Below are positions 41,941-53,549 of a DNA stretch of 64,000 nt, piece by piece. The notes beneath the pieces were generated by a model. It was not told the origin of the DNA and made no database searches. It saw nothing but the letters and a program-made list of their open reading frames with translations. Every line of letters starts with the position of its first letter. The stretch's first letter is position 1. This DNA is from Brachionus plicatilis (lineage: Eukaryota > Rotifera > Eurotatoria > Ploima > Brachionidae), in NCBI GenBank assembly GCA_010279815.1, contig QEOQ01000141.1:1640653-1704652 (forward strand), written 5' to 3'. Position numbers and translations under genes: made by a program.

Positions 41941-44116
41941 TTGCAAATTGAATGTGTATTGAATATGTATTAAAAATACTTTCCATTTACGAAGCATTTT
42001 AGTATTCTATTTATTATTTAATATTCTAAACGACTTTCTAAAAGTAGATTTTTTCACTTAATTTTACTTATGTTTTGTACATATCTTACAACTTAAATTT
42101 TTCTAATCTCTTTTTTTTTTGTGTATATGATGCTTAATTCATTCAAATAAATAAATAAATAATTTGTCACCAAAAGTGCGCATATCAGAAGTTTAGCTTA
42201 ATACGGCTTGAATCGGATTTTTTTATTCTTGTAATTAAAATTTAATTTAATTTTTTTTTCTAAAATTATGAAATTTTTTTAAATAATTTTTTATAATTAC
42301 TTTTTATATTCTACTTTTTTTTCTTTTTTTATACTTGTCCATTAATTTATTTAAATTATACGATGCGGTCATTAATTTTGGCTCTAATAAGCAAGTAAAC
42401 AAGGCTTTAGTAATATTCATTCTATTAGAGACATAGTGATCAAGGTTCAATTAAGCCAAATTTCATTAGAAAACTACACAATATATTGACGAATTTTTTC
42501 ATTCCTTCATATTGGTCGTATTACTAAAATGCTTATTATTATTATTATTATTATTAAATTTTAATCAATAATAAATTCTAGAAACGCATCAAAGATCTTA
42601 ATTGCACATCGGACAAAAAACAGCAAATATTAGATTAATATTAAATTTTATTTTTTTTTTAAATTAAACTTATAGCGTTATCAGGTTAATTGTTGAATAT
42701 AAAAATTATAAATTTTCTAAAGCATTTTTAAATTATTTAAGTTAACCACGTTTATGTCTATTAACATATTCTGTTTTGATTTTCAAGCTCTTCAGAGCAA
42801 GTAAATGAGAACACACCTTATTCCTTAGATAAAATTTGCAACCACAAGTTTTTAAATATAAACTCAATAAATATGTTTTATCATCAGCAAACTTCCACAC
42901 TTTTGTTTATTTTAAAATTTTGATGCGTTTAGAAAGAAAGATGCGCTGAAAAAATTTTGTTTTTTTTTATTTTTTAGTTTTGATGCTTTAATCTTGAATT
43001 CGATTTTTTAAGGAAATGCACTGCTTTTTTATAATGCGATTCTCAGAACTAAAATTGCAGTAATAAGGGAAACCCTAAAATATAAATGTAAAATTTTCTT
43101 CATTTAAATGTTGAGTTTTAACCTTGAGTCTAAATAAGACAATTTTTTTTTCATTTACGTTGGTTATGTCTCAGAATACAAAATCTTTAGCCTACAGAGA
43201 TGCTAAAATTCTTAAAAAATCAAACACAAAAAAGGAATGGAAATTAATTTGCAGAGTATTTTAAAAAGTTAGATGTAGGTGACACATTGAATATGTCAGC
43301 TGATAAGATTTACAAAGCCAATTTTGGATTGCTAGAAAAAAGTTAAGATGTTTTTTAATTTTGTTCCAAAATTCTCAATGCCCTAGAACCAACTTTTAGG
43401 GCTCAGTATTATTTTAAGCATACTTTTGCTTTTTTTTTAATTGTGATAAAATTTAGTTCTCAAGGTGATGATTCAATCTGTATTAATTTTTTTGTAGGCC
43501 TCATCTAAAAATTTTTAGCTAACATTGCTATAAATTTTTTATCTAAGATTTTTAAATAAAATTTTCTTAGTGACACAGAAATTGTCTTTTTTTTTAATTT
43601 TTCTTACGCTAAAATTCTAAAAATAATATTTCACATTATTAACTGAGTGAATTTTATTATATGTATGAATTTTTTATTTTCTATTTGGATAATTTCGATT
43701 TTTAATTATTGAATTCAAACTTTTAAAAGTCAAAAATCTTTAATTTTGTAGATTACAGCCACTTTAAAAAAAAACAATCAACTTAAATATGAAATCAATA
43801 AAAAAGATAAATAAAAAAATCATTAAAAATTATAAAAAAATGTTCACCACTAACCATTTTACCAGACTAAAAAATGTTCAAAATTTAATTTTTAAAGTTA
43901 ATATTTACCATGTTTTCTTTTTAGTTTTTCTTTTATTGTAAGCTAAATTTCGATTCAAAAACACTGGATTGTGCCGCATTCTAATAGACAAATATGCATA
44001 GATTTTTAGTGATTCTGACAAAAATCATATTAAAAAAAATTAATAAAATATTTTTTATTGCTAACACTCAAAGGACCCATGAATGAGCATGCTTTGCCCT
44101 TTGAATATTAATAATT
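41941..44116. other. 2.2 kb AT-rich intergenic sequence
   Basis: A (AAAT)n tail near 42146-42162 and an ATT microsatellite at about 42535-42556 mark old retroposed ends. Around 43285-43425 there is a partial relative of the 40485 foldback (CAGCTGATA, TGTTCCAAAATTC). No gene recognised. Confidence 0.5.
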
Positions 44117-44329
44117 TTAGAAAAGTCTCAATATACTTTGATAAATAAAATTTTCTTGTAATGCTGAAGATTTGCTTCGAAATTGTTTATCTCCTTTCAT
44201 GAGTGAATCAATGGTTTCGTTGATCATTTTTGACCTGGAGCCATCTGGACCAAAGTGGAGGCCAATTCGACTCGAGAAGCGTCTTGGCCGCTTGGAAATC
44301 GGACAGTTGATAGTTGATTCAATACTCAT
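44117..44329 (-). CDS. Small conserved-looking protein, 70 residues
   Basis: ATG 44329 to TAA at 44117, single exon. Codon composition is clearly coding-like, with a GC-rich core unusual for this region. The N-terminal part KRPRRFSSRIGLHFGPDGSR is basic and Gly-containing; the C-terminal half (MINETIDSLMKGDKQF) is likely helical. I do not recognise the family. The start codon lies 248 bp from the start codon of the rabaptin gene, head to head, so the two may share a bidirectional promoter. Confidence 0.6.
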   Translation of the reverse strand: MSIESTINCPISKRPRRFSSRIGLHFGPDGSRSKMINETIDSLMKGDKQFRSKSSALQENFIYQSILRLF

Positions 44330-44577
44330 CCTTTTTGAATTTGCTTACATGTGCAATCATCTACAATTTTAAAAAATAAACAAAAAAATTTTGCAATTTT
44401 TTAAAATTATCATAAAAAATCCTCTCAAATTCGACATTAATTTCAACTAGCAAAATTAAAAAATTTATAATGTTGCTATATTTGTCGTAAAAAAAATTCT
44501 TGATACATTTATTGTGCAACAGCTCCTTATCACTTTCCATTTCGGGAATTTGTCACAGTTAAAATAATTAATTTAGA
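44330..44577. promoter_or_regulatory. Probable bidirectional promoter
   Basis: 248 bp separate the divergent start codons of the 70-residue protein (-) and rabaptin (+). No specific box can be assigned in the AT-rich sequence, so this is inferred from geometry only. Confidence 0.45.
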
Positions 44578-47500
44578 ATGAGTGTGGATGAGGTAAACTC
44601 GGAGTCTATTGCGAGTCTGATTGATGAAGAAAACGACCCGGTTTATCTAAAAAATGTCATAAGCGATCTTAAAAAGTCCCATTTGACGGAAATTAATGAA
44701 CTTAGGGCAAGAATTTAAAGAAAATTTAAATTTTAAAATTTAAAATTTTTTAATTTTAAGAATCAACTAGACGACATGCGCACCAAGATCACAATAATTG
44801 AGACCACAAAGCAAGACGAGCTTGATGAGTTAAATTTCCGCCACAAACAAGAACAAGACTCTTTGAATCATATAATTAGTAGACTAATTTATTAAATTGA
44901 AGGAATTTAATTTATTTTTTCTAAAAGATGCACTACAAAGTGACCTGAACACTATTCGTCATGAATATGAATCAATGAACAGTAATTTTAAGGAGTACAA
45001 GCGCCAATTTCATCATTTGAATAACATCGAGCCTAAGTCACCCATCAGCAATTCTTCAAGCATAACTCACCGGCTAAATTTGTCGCCGTTCGGCTCCAAG
45101 AATAATCAAATAAGCATTAATCAGGAAAATGAAAATTTGGAAGAAGATATGAGAAAGGCGAAAGAGAGTGCTGAAATGCTTCGTTCTGTTGTTTTACCGC
45201 TGGAAACCGAGATTAGCACTCTCAGGTCCAGATCCAATACATCTGAAAAACGAATAAAGGAACTTGAAAAAATAATCGATCAAGTAAATATTTTTTTTTA
45301 TTTTTAAAAGCTAAAAATTTAAGTTAAATTAAGAAAATTGTTTTTTTTTATTCTTTTAAATTGTTTTTAAAACAATTAAACATAACGTCCAAAACTTTGT
45401 TGCCTCTAAAATTTGAAGTTAAAAGAAATTATTTGGATGTCCCACGTCATGTGACCTATAAGTCACGAACAATGTGACCGATTCAATTTTGCTCATTTGG
45501 TCACCTTTTTGTGGCCCGTGCAATAGATGACCAATGTTTCAATAAATATTTTTATATAATTCAGTTAAGTGACGACTGTTGATTTAATTTGAGAAAAATT
45601 AATAATGTTATGTGACCAATAAATTTTGTTAAATTTTGATTTAATAAGTTTTTAATTTTAATTGTCATTATGTCAATTAAATTTTTGGTAGTATTTATAA
45701 TTTTTTTATTTTAATCTTTATGTTTTCTTCTTTTGTTTATCTTTATGCCTTGTTCACCATCCATTTATTGTCCACATAAATCACAAGCAATGGGAATTTT
45801 TTTGTCGCTTAGATTCCTCACCATTGCATCTTGAGTTTTTTTGAATATGGTATCTTATTAGTGAATTTTTTTCATAAATTAAGAATTAGAACAAACTTGG
45901 GAACATGTAAAAATAAAACGACATGTAAAATATTTTAGACTCCTCCGAGTTTTTTATTTTTTTTTCCATTTTTAAATGTTACTTTTTTCATATGATGAAT
46001 TTTTTTTATTTATACTTTTTATTCAAAATTGCGAATTCATTCAATATTTTTAAATTAAAAATTTTTATTATAAATGAATATTAAAAAAAAAATTAAATTA
46101 AAAACTTTACTTAATAAACAAGTCAATTTAGTAGTCATTATGTGACCACTGTAATCATCAAGTGACCAAATTCCATTTTGCATGACCATTAATTGGTCAC
46201 CTATTGCACGGATCACAAATAGGTGACCAAATGAGCGAAAAGCAATTGGACTTGTAAATAAGTGCCCATGAGCGATTGAAATTAAGAGAGATGATTAATA
46301 TTTTACGAGCATGTCAAAGTATTTTTCATAAATTCTTAGCAATGTTTTGGTTTGAATAATATTTAAAAAAAGACTCATTTTAAAAAATGAAATTAAATTA
46401 AAATTTTTTAAATTATTTAATAATGAACTAAAATTTAAAAAATGTTAATGACTTAATCTTATTTAAATCTTTTAGAAGCCTATACATCTCGTAGTAGAAA
46501 AAAATTCAGAAAAAATATTTTTCTTGCTATTGACCAATTCACCTTTTTTAAATAAGATGATTAATTTTTTCGAATTATTTAATTTAAAGAAAGTTTTCCA
46601 ATTAGATCGAAAAAAAGTTTTTGAAATTTATTTTGGAAAATTTCGTAATCTTTTGAAGATGCTGTTTCAATAAAAAATCATTAAAACTTTACTTTGCTAT
46701 TTTTCACATCATCAATTCTAGAAAATAAAGAAATCTTAATCAATAAAACATATTTAAGATAAAATTAATGTTCCTATTAAAAAAATTATTTTAATACACT
46801 CTTTTTTCTACTTTCAGAAATATTTTTTGTGCCAAGAAAAATATAAGCCTTTGTTAAATACATAAATAAAGATGTGTTTAGTTTAAATAATTTTTTTGAC
46901 TATACTTTTTTGAAATGAATTTTTTTCGGGCTGTTTTAATATTAATTGCTAAATTAATTATTAATTTTTTTTATTTTATTCTTATTTTCAATTATAAATA
47001 TTTTTAATCTTGATTTTTTTTTTACATTTAATGTCTATGAGGCCATCTTTTGAATAAATAAAAATATTACCAATTCAATTACTTGCATTCTTTTAATTTT
47101 TAGGTTAATTAATCATGCTGAACAATTCTTTTTAAGTCCATTTTTTATAAAAGAATAATTTTTAACTTTAAGGTATAAAAATTAAAATTTTTTCTCGGAA
47201 AACCATTTAATAATTTCAAAAATACTTAATACCAAAAATACCAATTTTTCTTAGTCATTTTGGATAAACTATTAAACATGATTTTATTATAAAGGATGAA
47301 ATGATCAATTTGAATTTTTCTAAAAAAATTGTATTTTTTTTATGTGACTAATTAATATTTAGTTTTGTTAATAATTAATACTTAAAAGTAAATTAATTAT
47401 TAGTGAAATTTTAGAAACATCTCGACTCAAATAAGAATGTCTTAGACTAAAATGAACATATATCTTCTATTTCTTATAAGACATTATCTTTTTAAATTCA

Positions 47501-50500
47501 AATTTAGAAAGATTTTTTTCTGTTTTTGGACTTAATAATGATAATTTAGCAGTTACTTGTTTTTTTAAAGAATGGTGAAGATAGTTTTAATACTGGACAT
47601 AACTTTTTTAAAATTAAAAGTTGAAATTTAATTCATTTAAACTAAATTAGTTAAATAATTTTAAATGTACTTATATTAAAAAAATGTCTTAAGTAATTAT
47701 TTAAGAAAGGTAAAGCTTAAAAAAAAATACTCAAATTATCTTCACTAGTTGATCCTACTGAATAATGAAAAATATTAAAAATTTTGATCTAAATTTTTTT
47801 TATTAAGCAAGATAAAGAAAAGCAAAAATTTATTGAAGAAGAGCAAAAATTAGTCCAAGAATCTTTGAATGTTCCGGTTGAAAATGACATTGAAAGTTTG
47901 AAAAATATTCAAGATCAAATAAGTGACTCGAATTCAATTCAAAGTGATCCAAATCTCACTTATTTTAAAAAATATATTAAACTTAAAAAACATTTGCAAA
48001 ACAACGAGAAAAAGTTTATTGAATTAGAACAAACAAATTTGAAAGCATTAAAACAAATATTTTCAATTTTAACTCCAGAACAAAAAATACGACTTATTCG
48101 TAAGTTCATGTAAAATTTTGTATCTAAAAATAAAATAAATTAAATTTATTCAAGCTAAACGTGCTAAATCTAAGTCCATTTTGTCAAGCATTAGTAATGA
48201 AAATAGCGCCAAATCATCAGAGGAATCCGAACCTGTGGAAGATAATTCGGACACATCTTCAATTTATGAGCAAAATGAAACAATTTTAAAAATTAAAGAA
48301 CTTTTAGATTTTTTGACCTTCGAACAAGATAGGTCTACAGAAGACATAAAATCAATAGACACAATAAGCTCAAATGATTTATCGATTGCCAACAACGATA
48401 TTGTAAATTCAAATAAAACTGCTGGTACAAATTATGCTTCATATTCATATGTAGAACTGCTAGCTTTATATGAAAACGAATTTAAGTATCGAACAGAATG
48501 TGAGTAAAACCATTTTATTAGAGACATTTTAACAAAAGTTTAAGACCCTACGAATTTATCTAATTTACAAATCATTGCCATTTTTCAGTCAGTAATTACA
48601 TTACAATTTATTTACTTTAAAATATTCTAAAATATATCTGAAGACTAAAAATGTTAAAAGTTTTGAAAAATATTTTTAATTTTTTCCTAGGTAATTTTGT
48701 TCTAGGCATGGTGAAATTTGGAACATAGAACAAAACAAAAATTTTAAGTTCAAATGACTCTTATTTTCTAGGTCTAAAACTCGTTCTGGAAAATACCAGT
48801 TGAATTTTGAAATTTGGAACAAAAATAAAAAAAGGTTGAATATTGAAAGAATGAAAATAATGATTTTATGATTCTTTCAATATTAATCTTTTTTTTGTTT
48901 TTATTCCAAAAATTCAAAATTTTTTGGGTTTAATCAATTTGGTGCTTTATCATTTATTTTTTTTTGTTATCTTTAAATTATCATGAGTGAATTATAACAT
49001 GAAATACAAGAGCCTTGATCAATTGGAAAAAAATTAAATTGTTTTAAAAAAGGTTCTTTTCATAAAACTGTAATTTGAAATGAATTATTATTATTTAATT
49101 AAGTTTTAAAAAAATTAATCAAAATTTAACTTTATAGTATTTTTTAAATTATTATTTTATCATTTAAGAAATAAATTTAAACTTGTCATTTCATTTTATT
49201 TATGAGAAAAAATAAATATCAAAGCTTACTTTTTGAAGTTGTATCTGGAATAGCTATCAATTTAGTTTTTCCTTATAACAAAAAAAAGTTATCCAAAAAA
49301 AAACAGTCCTTTAGCTGAGTTGATAGTTTGAGCATATGTGTTGAATTTGGTGTCGAAATCAGTAAAATAATTTTACCTTTTATTTGAATCCTTTAAAATG
49401 ATGTATATTTAAGTGGCGCGTTAAATAATCAACTGATACAATTCATGGAATTAATATTAGTTATTTTCAGAGTTGTTTAAAAGTCTCAAAAAAAGTCCAA
49501 GTGAAAAAAAAATTAAAGTCTTTGGTGGGACTTTTGAAAAAAAAAAAAATTCCGCACTTGGACTTGACTTGAGACATGTGATTTTTGAACAACTCTGGTT
49601 ATTTTATTAATTTTTAAGCTTCTTAGTTACTCAATATTTTTTTACTCTAAATTTTAAAATACCACGAATTGTAGGCAAAACAAAATTTAACGAAAACTCA
49701 TCTATTATACCTTAAAATTATTTAAGCTTTTTGAATAATTGACACGATATATCAAGTGAATTATCGTTTAATTTTGTAAAATCCTGGTGCCAAATCACTT
49801 TTGCAATTATTTCTAAATCTTTATCGAGAGTTTCTCCAGATTAAAAAGATTTGAAAAATTGAAAAAAAAATGAGAAAATATTGAATATTCAAAGATTTAT
49901 TTAATTTTAGTAGTAGAAGTAGTAGTAGTTCTTGCTGCGACAATTTGAAACTTAATTTAAAAAAATCTTATTAGAAGTTAATAAAAAAATTTTCTTAAGA
50001 CATCAAATCAAATTTTGAAATTCCGTCTGCTGAATCAAAAAAGCAGGTAAAAAAAATGAACATCTTTACAATTTGATATAATTTTAATTTTAATTTTTTT
50101 TCAGATCGAAGATCTTAATCGGGAAATTACTAATTTAATATTGACCATAGAAGAAATCAAAAAAGAGTACTCCGATCTACAAAGCCAATGCAGCAATCAA
50201 ATAGACAACTTGATAAAAATCAACCAAGATATTCAGAATGAAGCCAAACAAATCCAACTAAAAAACGAGCAGTACAAACAAGAAAATTATCGTCTTAAAG
50301 TTGAAAACAAACAATTTTACGGTGAGCAATCAATATTAGAAAGAGAAATTGATGACCAATTTCAGCCATGCTCAACAATTGAAGACGCTCAGCGTCAAAA
50401 TTCAATTCTTAAACAAAGACTGGCAAAATTATTACAGGTCAATCAGACACTACAGAAACAACATGCTCTTTCATTGGAAAACATCAAAAATCTGCAGAAA

Positions 50501-51118
50501 ATAAACTTGCAGTATCAACACTCGAACAGCACCCAAGAGAACATGGTAATCGCCCAGAGCTTGCAAAGCGAATTGGACCGGGAAAGAAGAGTGCGAGAAT
50601 CGGCCGAAAAAGATACCGAAGAATTGAAAAGTCAAATAATATCAATAAAAGAAAAGGGCCAGAATCTGGTAGAGTCCTTGAAGCAACGATGTGAACAAAA
50701 TGAAAATGAGATTAAAAAATTAAAAAAAGACAATCAGGAGCTACAGAATCAAATTGTTACTTTTAAAAAGGATGTTCAGAATAGCATGTCAGTCCAGGAA
50801 GACCTTGTTGGCTTGATTCAGTCACTGCAAATTGAACTCAATCAAACCAAATTCTCGAATTCGAGTGCTAACAATGGACCCATCGAAGTCCGGTGCCAAC
50901 ACGAAGATGATTTTAATGAATGTGCGGCGTGTAAAAATGGCTTCACTGTAACTCGCCGAAAGCACCGATGTAAACATTGCTGTAAAATATTTTGTGCAGA
51001 ATGTTGTAGTAAAGTTGTTCTTAGCGGTCCAAACTTAAGACAACACAAAGTGTGCAATACTTGTCACATTCTGCTGGACAAAGATGGCTCTAATTCAAAC
51101 ACAAACCAGGACAAATAA
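44578..51118 (+). CDS. RABEP1: Rabaptin (Rab5 effector) with C-terminal FYVE finger
   Basis: Exons: 44578-44706, 44761-44878, 44928-45283, 47808-48099, 48155-48499, 50000-50046, 50105-51118; 766 residues, all phases checked. Rabaptins are coiled-coil dimers that bind GTP-Rab5 and promote early-endosome fusion (family knowledge). Exon 3 carries the rabaptin block ENLEEDMRKAKESAEMLRSV followed by VLPLETEISTL and RIKELEKII. Coiled coil is predicted through most of the chain, including exon 7. The C-terminal finger (about 693-752) has CAAC, RRKHRCKHCCKIFCAECC and VCNTC with a DDFNEC entry instead of WxxD. The basic motif is KHRCKHC, not the usual HHCRxC, so phosphoinositide binding may be weak. 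The first intron uses GC-AG. The poly(A) signal AATAAA is at 51158-51163. Confidence 0.9.
45284..47807 (+). other. Intron 3 of rabaptin (2.5 kb)
   Basis: GTAAAT donor at 45284 and TATTAAG acceptor before 47808. A foldback element occupies about 45430-46275. The rest is AT-rich with no exon recognised. Confidence 0.6.
45430..46275. mobile_element. Foldback element with GGTCACC/GGTGACC ends
   Basis: The left arm has GCTCATTTGGTCACC and CGTGCAATAGATGACCAAT; the right arm has the inverted forms ATTGGTCACCTATTGCACG and GGTGACCAAATGAGC. Repeated TGTGACC steps lie inside and outside the arms. Outer limits are uncertain and no target duplication was found. No coding sequence. Confidence 0.65.
48802..48921. 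repeat. 120-bp hairpin
   Basis: Left arm GAATTTTGAAATTTGGAAC and ATATTGAAAGAAT pair with ATTCTTTCAATAT and TTCCAAAAATTCAAAATT on the right, around a short spacer. The GAATTTTGGAAC-like ends relate it to the foldback at 40485-41940. Confidence 0.65.
49468..49597. mobile_element. hAT-type MITE (AAGTCC family), 130 bp
   Basis: Ends CAGAGTTGTTTAAAAGTC and an inverted near-copy ending CAACTCTG. Flanked by a perfect 8-bp duplication GTTATTTT (49460-49467, 49598-49605). Interior AAGTCC/GGACTT steps as in the copy at 17714. Confidence 0.9.
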
Positions 51119-52383
51119 TTTATTTATTTATATTTATTTCTATTTCATAGGAATTTTAATAAAGCCGGAGTGAAAATTTTATTTTGAATGAGTAATATTT
51201 ATTATCTTTTAATGAAGACTTCTTTAGGATGTATTTAATTCAGTGCGCTCAAAATATATATGACAACCCTAATTTAAAAACAACCCTAATTCTGTTCAAC
51301 ACGCTATTTTTTATTATTTTTAAGATGCGAGAGAAAAAAAAATTTTTTTTTTGTTGACACATTTTTTAATTGTGTGTTGCTTAGATTAAAAAAAAAACAA
51401 TTTTTTTCGTGAAAATTTTTAGATTATTTTATAAAATAAAAATTAATTTTTAGAACTTTTATTAAAGTAAGTTAAAAGTATTGTAATATAATTGGTATTA
51501 TCAGTTTTGAAAATTTTTACCCCCATTCTTTTTTGAAAAATTAACCAAAGTCTCATTAATTTTTTGATTACTTTTTAAAGACAGAGATCTGGAATATTAC
51601 AAAATTAATTTAATTTTAAGTTCGAAAAATATTTTGTGAATGGAACGTAGGTATAAGTATATAAGGTTGTTTTTAGTTGGTGTGTTTATTAGATTTAAAA
51701 AGTGCTTAAAAATTAGCACAAATAATATTTATCCAGCCCAGTAAAAATCTTCACTAATTCAGTAAAAAAAATAACAAATCAATAAACAATTAACTAATTC
51801 AGTCTATAAAATTTTTTTGAGAAAAATAACACAAGGAATAAAAAAATGTACCATAAAATGAAAAAATTTTACTAAATCAATTTAACATAACTTTATTTTT
51901 ATTCAATTTAGTAAAAAAACTAATAAAATCAAAAAATTACCTACTCTTTTGTACAATCATTAGGAAAATAAAAACCTCTATTTTAAAACATTATTGCGTT
52001 ATACTTTTCACAACTTATTTGAATACTTATTTGAGATACTTTAATTAAAAAAATTAATTTCTTTAATTAGTATTTAAATTTCAATTCAATGACTATTTGA
52101 TAAATTTAATCAATATACAATTAATGATGACCTAACAAATTCGTAAAAAGATCAATATTAGATATTGTTAAAATTATTGGATTTCTATTTAATTTAGTGC
52201 TAATTAATATTTTTATGCATAATCTTAATAACTGGGGAATTAATTTAATATTTAGGGAAAAATATAAAAAATTTGGGGTACTTTATTCAAATTTTGTGGA
52301 ATTTATTTTAATCGTCCTTTTTAAAATATGCTTCTTTGGCAAAATAAAATTTTTGCTCAATTTCCAAGTTGCCTTTTTTGCTG
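51119..52383. other. AT-rich intergenic sequence
   Basis: Begins with the rabaptin 3' UTR. No further gene recognised. Confidence 0.5.
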
Positions 52384-52750
52384 GTTTTGTGAAATTCATT
52401 ACAAATTGATAAAAAGAACAGAAACAAAAAATACAAAATTGAAAAGCTTTTGTCCTTTAAGTTTAAAATTGGTTTCGTAATTACGACATTGTGCAACTTT
52501 CAAAGATGCATTAGCTATCAAGGTCTGCAAATCTCTGAAAATTTAGAAGAAATTAGATTTCAATGTGTTCAAGTGCAGTACATTTTGCAGAGATTTTGCA
52601 CATCATTAGCAGACTTTGACAGTTGATGCAACTTTGAATGTTGCAACATGTTGCATTTACGGCACTAATTTTAAATTTTTAGCAAAAAAGTTATTCAATT
52701 TTTTTATCATTTTGTTCTATTCTTTTGTACTGAACTTCACAAAACCTTTT
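52384..52750. mobile_element. Diverged relative of the 9-bp-duplication MITE
   Basis: Left end GGTTTTGTGAAATTCATT and right end GAACTTCACAAAACC are variants of the GGGGTTGTGAAGTT terminus. The inner TGCAGA steps also match the family. Flanks show no perfect 9-bp duplication, so it is an old copy. Confidence 0.55.
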
Positions 52751-53549
52751 TGTCCAAACAATTTCATTGCATTGCAATTTACAGAGTCTTTTAACTTTTA
52801 AAACTTTTAAATTTCAATTTATAAAATGCTCATTTCAAATATGCAATGCAACTAAAATACGCATTTTAAATTTTTGAACAAAAAGAGAAAATTGAAAACT
52901 GAACAAAATTTTCTTTGCCGCTTCTTTGATAATTTCGATATAGCAACAATAAAATTTTTTAGTCTGTAAAAAATGTGGAATATAATTCGAATTTTAATTA
53001 AAATTTTTAAGACATATGATAGCAATACTTTGATGCACAATTTGCATGGTTTTTTAGTTACTTGAGTTAAGAATGAAAACTTAAATTGAGCATCATAGCT
53101 TAAAGTTCAATTTCTATCTGCCAAAAAATTTTGTCTAGGAATAAAAATATACTAATCTATTAGTTATTTTTTTTTAAATACAATTTATTTAAAAAAAAAT
53201 TATCATTTAAAGCTCTTCTGTTCAATGTAATTAATGTCAAATGTTTTAAAAAATTAAATATAAATAAATTTTAAAAAATTGAATGAAAAAAATTTCCAGG
53301 TAACTATTTTTGCACAACCATCCTGAATGAATGAATCAATTTAGATGGAATTTAGTGTATTTTAATCAAATTAGCATACTATTCGATATTTTTTTAATAG
53401 TCTATTCAAACTAAATAGTTTGTTATATAACCATAAACCCATTTTTTCAAACAAAAAACTCTTGGTTAATGCTTCACAGCTTTTATGTGAATATTTTACT
53501 CGAATAAAAGTGACTTTTTTGGGCATAATTTTTTTTTACCAAAACCAAA
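52751..53549. other. AT-rich intergenic sequence
   Basis: Nothing recognised; 5' flank of the DnaJ gene. Confidence 0.5.

Larger units (their letters stand above)
48500..49999 (+). other. Intron 5 of rabaptin (1.5 kb)
   Basis: GTGAGT donor at 48500 and TTCTTAAG acceptor before 50000. It contains a 120-bp hairpin at 48802-48921, the hAT-type MITE at 49468-49597 and a short TAG microsatellite near 49911-49934. Confidence 0.65.
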
